Source: Gemmatimonadota bacterium (GTDB lineage: Bacteria; Latescibacterota; UBA2968). Taken from it: DNA of 18,356 bases. Below the pieces are notes generated by a model. The model did not search any database and was not told where the DNA came from. It saw only the letters and a program-made list of their open reading frames with translations. Both the position numbers and the translations under genes were made by a program. This document shows, in pieces, positions 15,864-18,356 of the stretch. The number at the start of each line of letters is the position of its first letter. The first letter of the stretch is position 1. The stretch covers positions 6,569-24,924 of the forward strand of contig PAXL01000050.1 of assembly GCA_002714465.1 (NCBI GenBank), read 5' to 3'.

Positions 15864-17093
15864 TCAAGCCGATTTCTCTCCGAAGATCCGCTCGCATAGA
15901 CCGCCCACCCTGTCTTGGTATCCCTCTGGAGCAAACACATACAGCCTCCAAAGTCGCTCATACTGATCTTCCACACCCTTGACGTCCAAGGGAGGGTTGT
16001 CTCTGGGTTCGTTCAGTCTCCGAACGCCGTCGCGTGATCTGACAAGTACACGTGCCTCTTTGATTGAGCTGATGTCTGGGCAGTAGAGGATGACTTGGTC
16101 CGGATGCAGCACGACCGAGTCGGCAATCAGGTTCTCGACCTCTTGACGGTTCTTGATCGAGCGGTTGTATGTCGCGATGAGGTCGTCTCGCCCCTGTCTT
16201 CCGACTTGAGCGGTCGAGAGGGTATAGGCGCGCTTGAGCAAACGGCGTCTGTTTAGGTTTCGTATCAGGCGCTCGATACGATCATCGCCGGTTACGAGAA
16301 GGTCGCGCAGTAGCGCATCGTCGGTCATACCGTAGAGATGGGATTCGGTCAACCCGCCCTGCACGGCGAGTTCGACGGCCTTCGCGATCATCGCGCCCGA
16401 TACGACCTTGGCGTGGTGGTAGTAGATGCGCTCGGTCAGGAAGTAGCGCAGGCGGAGAAGATGGAGGATTTCGGTCCGCGTGCTCATCTTGGTCGTGTCG
16501 ACGGCCAGCTGACCCGAGTCCAGAACGAACGTGGAGAAGATGCGGTCGTCATAGTCCTGGCGAAGGCCTGCGAAGTAGGCGTCGCGACGGAGATAGTCGA
16601 GCAGATCAGCGTCGATCGTGCTTGAGATGATCTGCTGCATCCAGGGTGTGGGGAACGAGGGTTCCGTCAGCAGTCCGATGACGTCTTCGCCCATCCCGGA
16701 AGCCTCGATGGCTTCACCGATTTCGCCTGACCTGAGAAAGTGTTGGAGACGATCGGCTGAGTCGTGGCGGGGGAACAGTTTGCGCTCGTCTTCGAACGTG
16801 TGGCCGAAGGGCAGGTGCGAGATGTCGTGAACAAGACCCGCGAGCGAGACGGTCGCCTCTTGTCTGTCGGATATTGTGTGTCCGCGGCGTCTGAGCGAGT
16901 CGATGATCCGGCGCGCAAAGGCCGACGTTCCGAGTGAGTGTTCGAACCGGGTGTGCAGACACCCGGGATAAACTAGATGGGCCGTTCCCGTCTGGCGGAC
17001 ACCACGCAGTCTCTGGAACTGGGGCGTGTCCATAACTCGGCGCTCGGACTCTGAGAACTCGAGGTCACCGTGGACGGGGTCTCTTACGATCAT
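15864..17093 (-). CDS. HD-superfamily phosphohydrolase (COG1078, dNTPase/SAMHD1-like)
   Basis: The frame is open to an ATG at 17105, but the ATG at 17093 is preferred. GGGAAG lies four bases before it, none precedes 17105, and the product then begins MIVRDPVHGDLEF, the usual start of this family; this gives 409 aa. HD metal-site residues, numbered from 17093: His52 (RFEHSLG), His89-Asp90 (LVHDISHLPFGHTFE) and Asp161 (STIDADLLDYL). The QRLRGVRQTGTAHLVYPG segment and the RRDAYFAGL after the last Asp are also family hallmarks. Members hydrolyse dNTPs or other phosphate esters in the cytoplasm; the substrate of this branch is mostly unproven. It is convergent with the surface-glycan operon and divergent from xylA, with 97 bases between starts, and is probably monocistronic. 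Confidence 0.9.
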   Translation of the reverse strand: MIVRDPVHGDLEFSESERRVMDTPQFQRLRGVRQTGTAHLVYPGCLHTRFEHSLGTSAFARRIIDSLRRRGHTISDRQEATVSLAGLVHDISHLPFGHTFEDERKLFPRHDSADRLQHFLRSGEIGEAIEASGMGEDVIGLLTEPSFPTPWMQQIISSTIDADLLDYLRRDAYFAGLRQDYDDRIFSTFVLDSGQLAVDTTKMSTRTEILHLLRLRYFLTERIYYHHAKVVSGAMIAKAVELAVQGGLTESHLYGMTDDALLRDLLVTGDDRIERLIRNLNRRRLLKRAYTLSTAQVGRQGRDDLIATYNRSIKNRQEVENLIADSVVLHPDQVILYCPDISSIKEARVLVRSRDGVRRLNEPRDNPPLDVKGVEDQYERLWRLYVFAPEGYQDRVGGLCERIFGEKSA

Positions 17094-17116
17094 TGTTCTT
17101 CCCATGGCGGTCGAAA

Positions 17117-17145
17117 TTGACAGCCCATCAGCAGCGCGATATCTT
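17117..17145 (+). promoter_or_regulatory. Probable sigma-70-type promoter of xylA
   Basis: A perfect TTGACA (17117-17122) is followed after exactly 17 bases by TATCTT (17140-17145), which matches four of six positions of the -10 consensus. A transcript starting near 17152 would leave a leader of about 40 bases before the xylA ATG. The site lies in the 85-base region between the divergent HD and xylA genes. No equally good promoter was seen on the other strand. Confidence 0.5.
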
Positions 17146-17177
17146 GGCCGTAGACTGTACGAAACCTCAACAAAATC

Positions 17178-17184
17178 TGGAGGT
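17178..17184 (+). promoter_or_regulatory. xylA ribosome binding site
   Basis: TGGAGGT ends six bases before the ATG at 17191, a near-ideal Shine-Dalgarno site that fixes the start. Its GAGGTT (17180-17185) is complementary to AACCTC at 17163-17168, so a six-bp hairpin with an 11-base loop could cover it. Confidence 0.65.
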
Positions 17185-17190
17185 TCTCTA

Positions 17191-18356
17191 ATGGGTGACG
17201 CCTATACACCAAAGAAATCGGATCGCTTTACGTTCGGGATGTGGACGGTTGGAAACGTCGGGAAGGACCCATTTGGGGATCCCGTTCGGCGCCCGATTCC
17301 GGCGACTCGCATGGTCAAGAAACTCAGCGAACTGGGCGCATGGGGCGTCAATTTCCACGACAACGATCTTGTTCCGATCGATGCTTCTTTGCACAAGCGG
17401 AACCAGATAGTGAGGGATTTCAAGAAGGCCCTCAAAGACTACGACATGGTCGTACCAATGGCAACAACCAACACTTTCAGCCATCCGGTCTTCAAGGATG
17501 GCGGGTTCACATCGAATGATCCGAAGGTGCGTGCATACGGTCTGCAGAAGATAATGCGAGCGATCGACCTCGGTGCAGAAGTTGGTGCTAAGATCTACGT
17601 CTTCTGGGGAGGTCGAGAAGGCGCCGAGGTCAACGTGTCAAAGGATCCTGTAGAGGCAGTGAAGCGATTCCGCGACGGTCTGAACTATCTGTGTCGATAC
17701 GCGCGGGATAAGAAGTACGGCATGAAGTTCGCGCTAGAGGCAAAGCCGAACGAGCCGCGAGCAGACATCTACTTTCCGACGACGGGGCACTATCTCGGGC
17801 TGATCGAGACACTGGACTACCCGAACATGGTGGGCGTCAACCCGGAGGTCGCGCACGAACATATGGCGGGACTTAATTTTCATCACGGAGTCGCGCAGGC
17901 GCTCGACGCTGGGAAGCTCTTCCATATCGATCTGAACGATCAGCGTGTCGGTCGATACGACCAGGACTTCCGCTTCGGGTCTGAGGATTACAAGAGCGCG
18001 TTTCATCTGGTTAAGCTTCTAGAGGAACGAAAGTATAGAGGTCCCAAGCACTTCGACGCACACGCCTATCGGACCGAGGACGAGAACGGGGTATGGGATT
18101 TCGCGTTGGGATGCATGCGCACGTACAACATCCTTCGAGAAAAGGTGAAAAGGTTCCAGGGAGACGAAGAAATTCAGGAGATCATCGAGACCATAGAGTC
18201 ATTAAACCCTGAGTTTGAGAAGCACCTCGGAAAATATAGTCGAAAGAAGGCGCAGGCCTTGAAGCGGGTGAAGTTTGACATCGATGCGATGGGTAAGGTT
18301 GGGCTGGGGTATGAGAGGTTGGATCAGCTTCTGGCTGAGTTGCTTCTTGGTATGCG
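17191..18356 (+). CDS. xylA: Xylose isomerase, 3'-partial
   Basis: This enzyme interconverts D-xylose and D-xylulose (also glucose and fructose) in the cytoplasm. The frame runs from the ATG at 17191 to the window edge without a stop, 388 codons. The last residues (YERLDQLLAELLLGMR) align with the usual C-terminus LLG-x-RG, so only one or two codons and the stop are missing. The protein follows the short, class I form of Streptomyces and Thermus, without the N-terminal extension of the E. coli type. Catalytic and metal residues are present: His56 and Asp59 (FHDND), Trp139 (FWGGREGAE), Glu183 and Lys185 (ALEAKPNEPR), Glu219 and His222 (NPEVAHEHMAGLNF), Asp247 (HIDLN), Asp257 and Asp259 (YDQDFRFG), and Asp289 (HFDAHAYRTED, as I recall it from Thermus-type enzymes). 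It has a strong promoter and ribosome site of its own. Other xylose genes may lie beyond the edge. Confidence 0.95.
   Translation, partial: MGDAYTPKKSDRFTFGMWTVGNVGKDPFGDPVRRPIPATRMVKKLSELGAWGVNFHDNDLVPIDASLHKRNQIVRDFKKALKDYDMVVPMATTNTFSHPVFKDGGFTSNDPKVRAYGLQKIMRAIDLGAEVGAKIYVFWGGREGAEVNVSKDPVEAVKRFRDGLNYLCRYARDKKYGMKFALEAKPNEPRADIYFPTTGHYLGLIETLDYPNMVGVNPEVAHEHMAGLNFHHGVAQALDAGKLFHIDLNDQRVGRYDQDFRFGSEDYKSAFHLVKLLEERKYRGPKHFDAHAYRTEDENGVWDFALGCMRTYNILREKVKRFQGDEEIQEIIETIESLNPEFEKHLGKYSRKKAQALKRVKFDIDAMGKVGLGYERLDQLLAELLLGM

Noticed and set aside
16338..16625. 95-aa plus-strand frame inside the HD gene
   Set aside because: It is opposite the conserved HD-family sequence with catalytic residues; no ribosome site or domain was seen.

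Overview
The window is bacterial, gene-dense and moderately GC-rich. Two large secreted proteins end in an FNP-type type A sorting domain (motif N-F-P-N-P-F-N-P-E-T, ending K-L/M-M/L-L-L-K) and carry cohesin-, dockerin- and cadherin/Ig-like modules. This combination is typical of Gram-negative lineages of the FCB superphylum, for example Latescibacterota, Zixibacteria, Marinimicrobia or KSB1-type candidate phyla. The exact phylum cannot be fixed from the sequence. No tRNA, rRNA, CRISPR array, insertion sequence or phage gene was seen.

Layout. (1) 1-2533: the 3' part of a secreted multi-cohesin/dockerin protein, closed by a strong hairpin at 2568-2603. (2) 2534-2810: an intergenic leader with that terminator and a second set of hairpins before the next gene. 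(3) 2811-15863: eight same-strand genes with gaps of 42 bases or less, or overlaps, probably one operon. In order they are a 1215-aa secreted cadherin/Ig-repeat protein with a sorting domain, a TPR lipoprotein, an outer-membrane barrel protein with a CsgG-like C-terminal domain, an O-antigen ligase/polymerase-family protein with C-terminal TPRs, an unrecognised lipoprotein, an HNH endonuclease, a WbaP-type polyprenyl-phosphate glycosyl-1-phosphate transferase, and a second ligase-TPR protein. (4) 15864-17093 on the minus strand: an HD-domain phosphohydrolase that meets the operon tail to tail with no spacer. (5) 17191-18356: xylose isomerase, divergent from the HD gene, with its own promoter and a strong ribosome site, cut by the window edge probably one or two codons before its stop.

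How the parts may work together (inference). The operon joins a lipid-linked glycan initiating enzyme, two membrane enzymes of the Wzy_C/WaaL/O-oligosaccharyltransferase superfamily, periplasmic and outer-membrane TPR, barrel and CsgG-like parts, and a very large secreted surface protein with a type IX-style sorting domain. A reasonable reading is a cell-surface assembly locus that makes and transfers a glycan and displays or anchors large adhesive proteins. There are no glycosyltransferases, Wzx flippase or Wzz regulator here, so it cannot be a complete polysaccharide cluster. The HNH nuclease and the unknown lipoprotein do not fit a plain O-antigen locus. The HD hydrolase and xylose isomerase look like unrelated housekeeping or catabolic neighbours.
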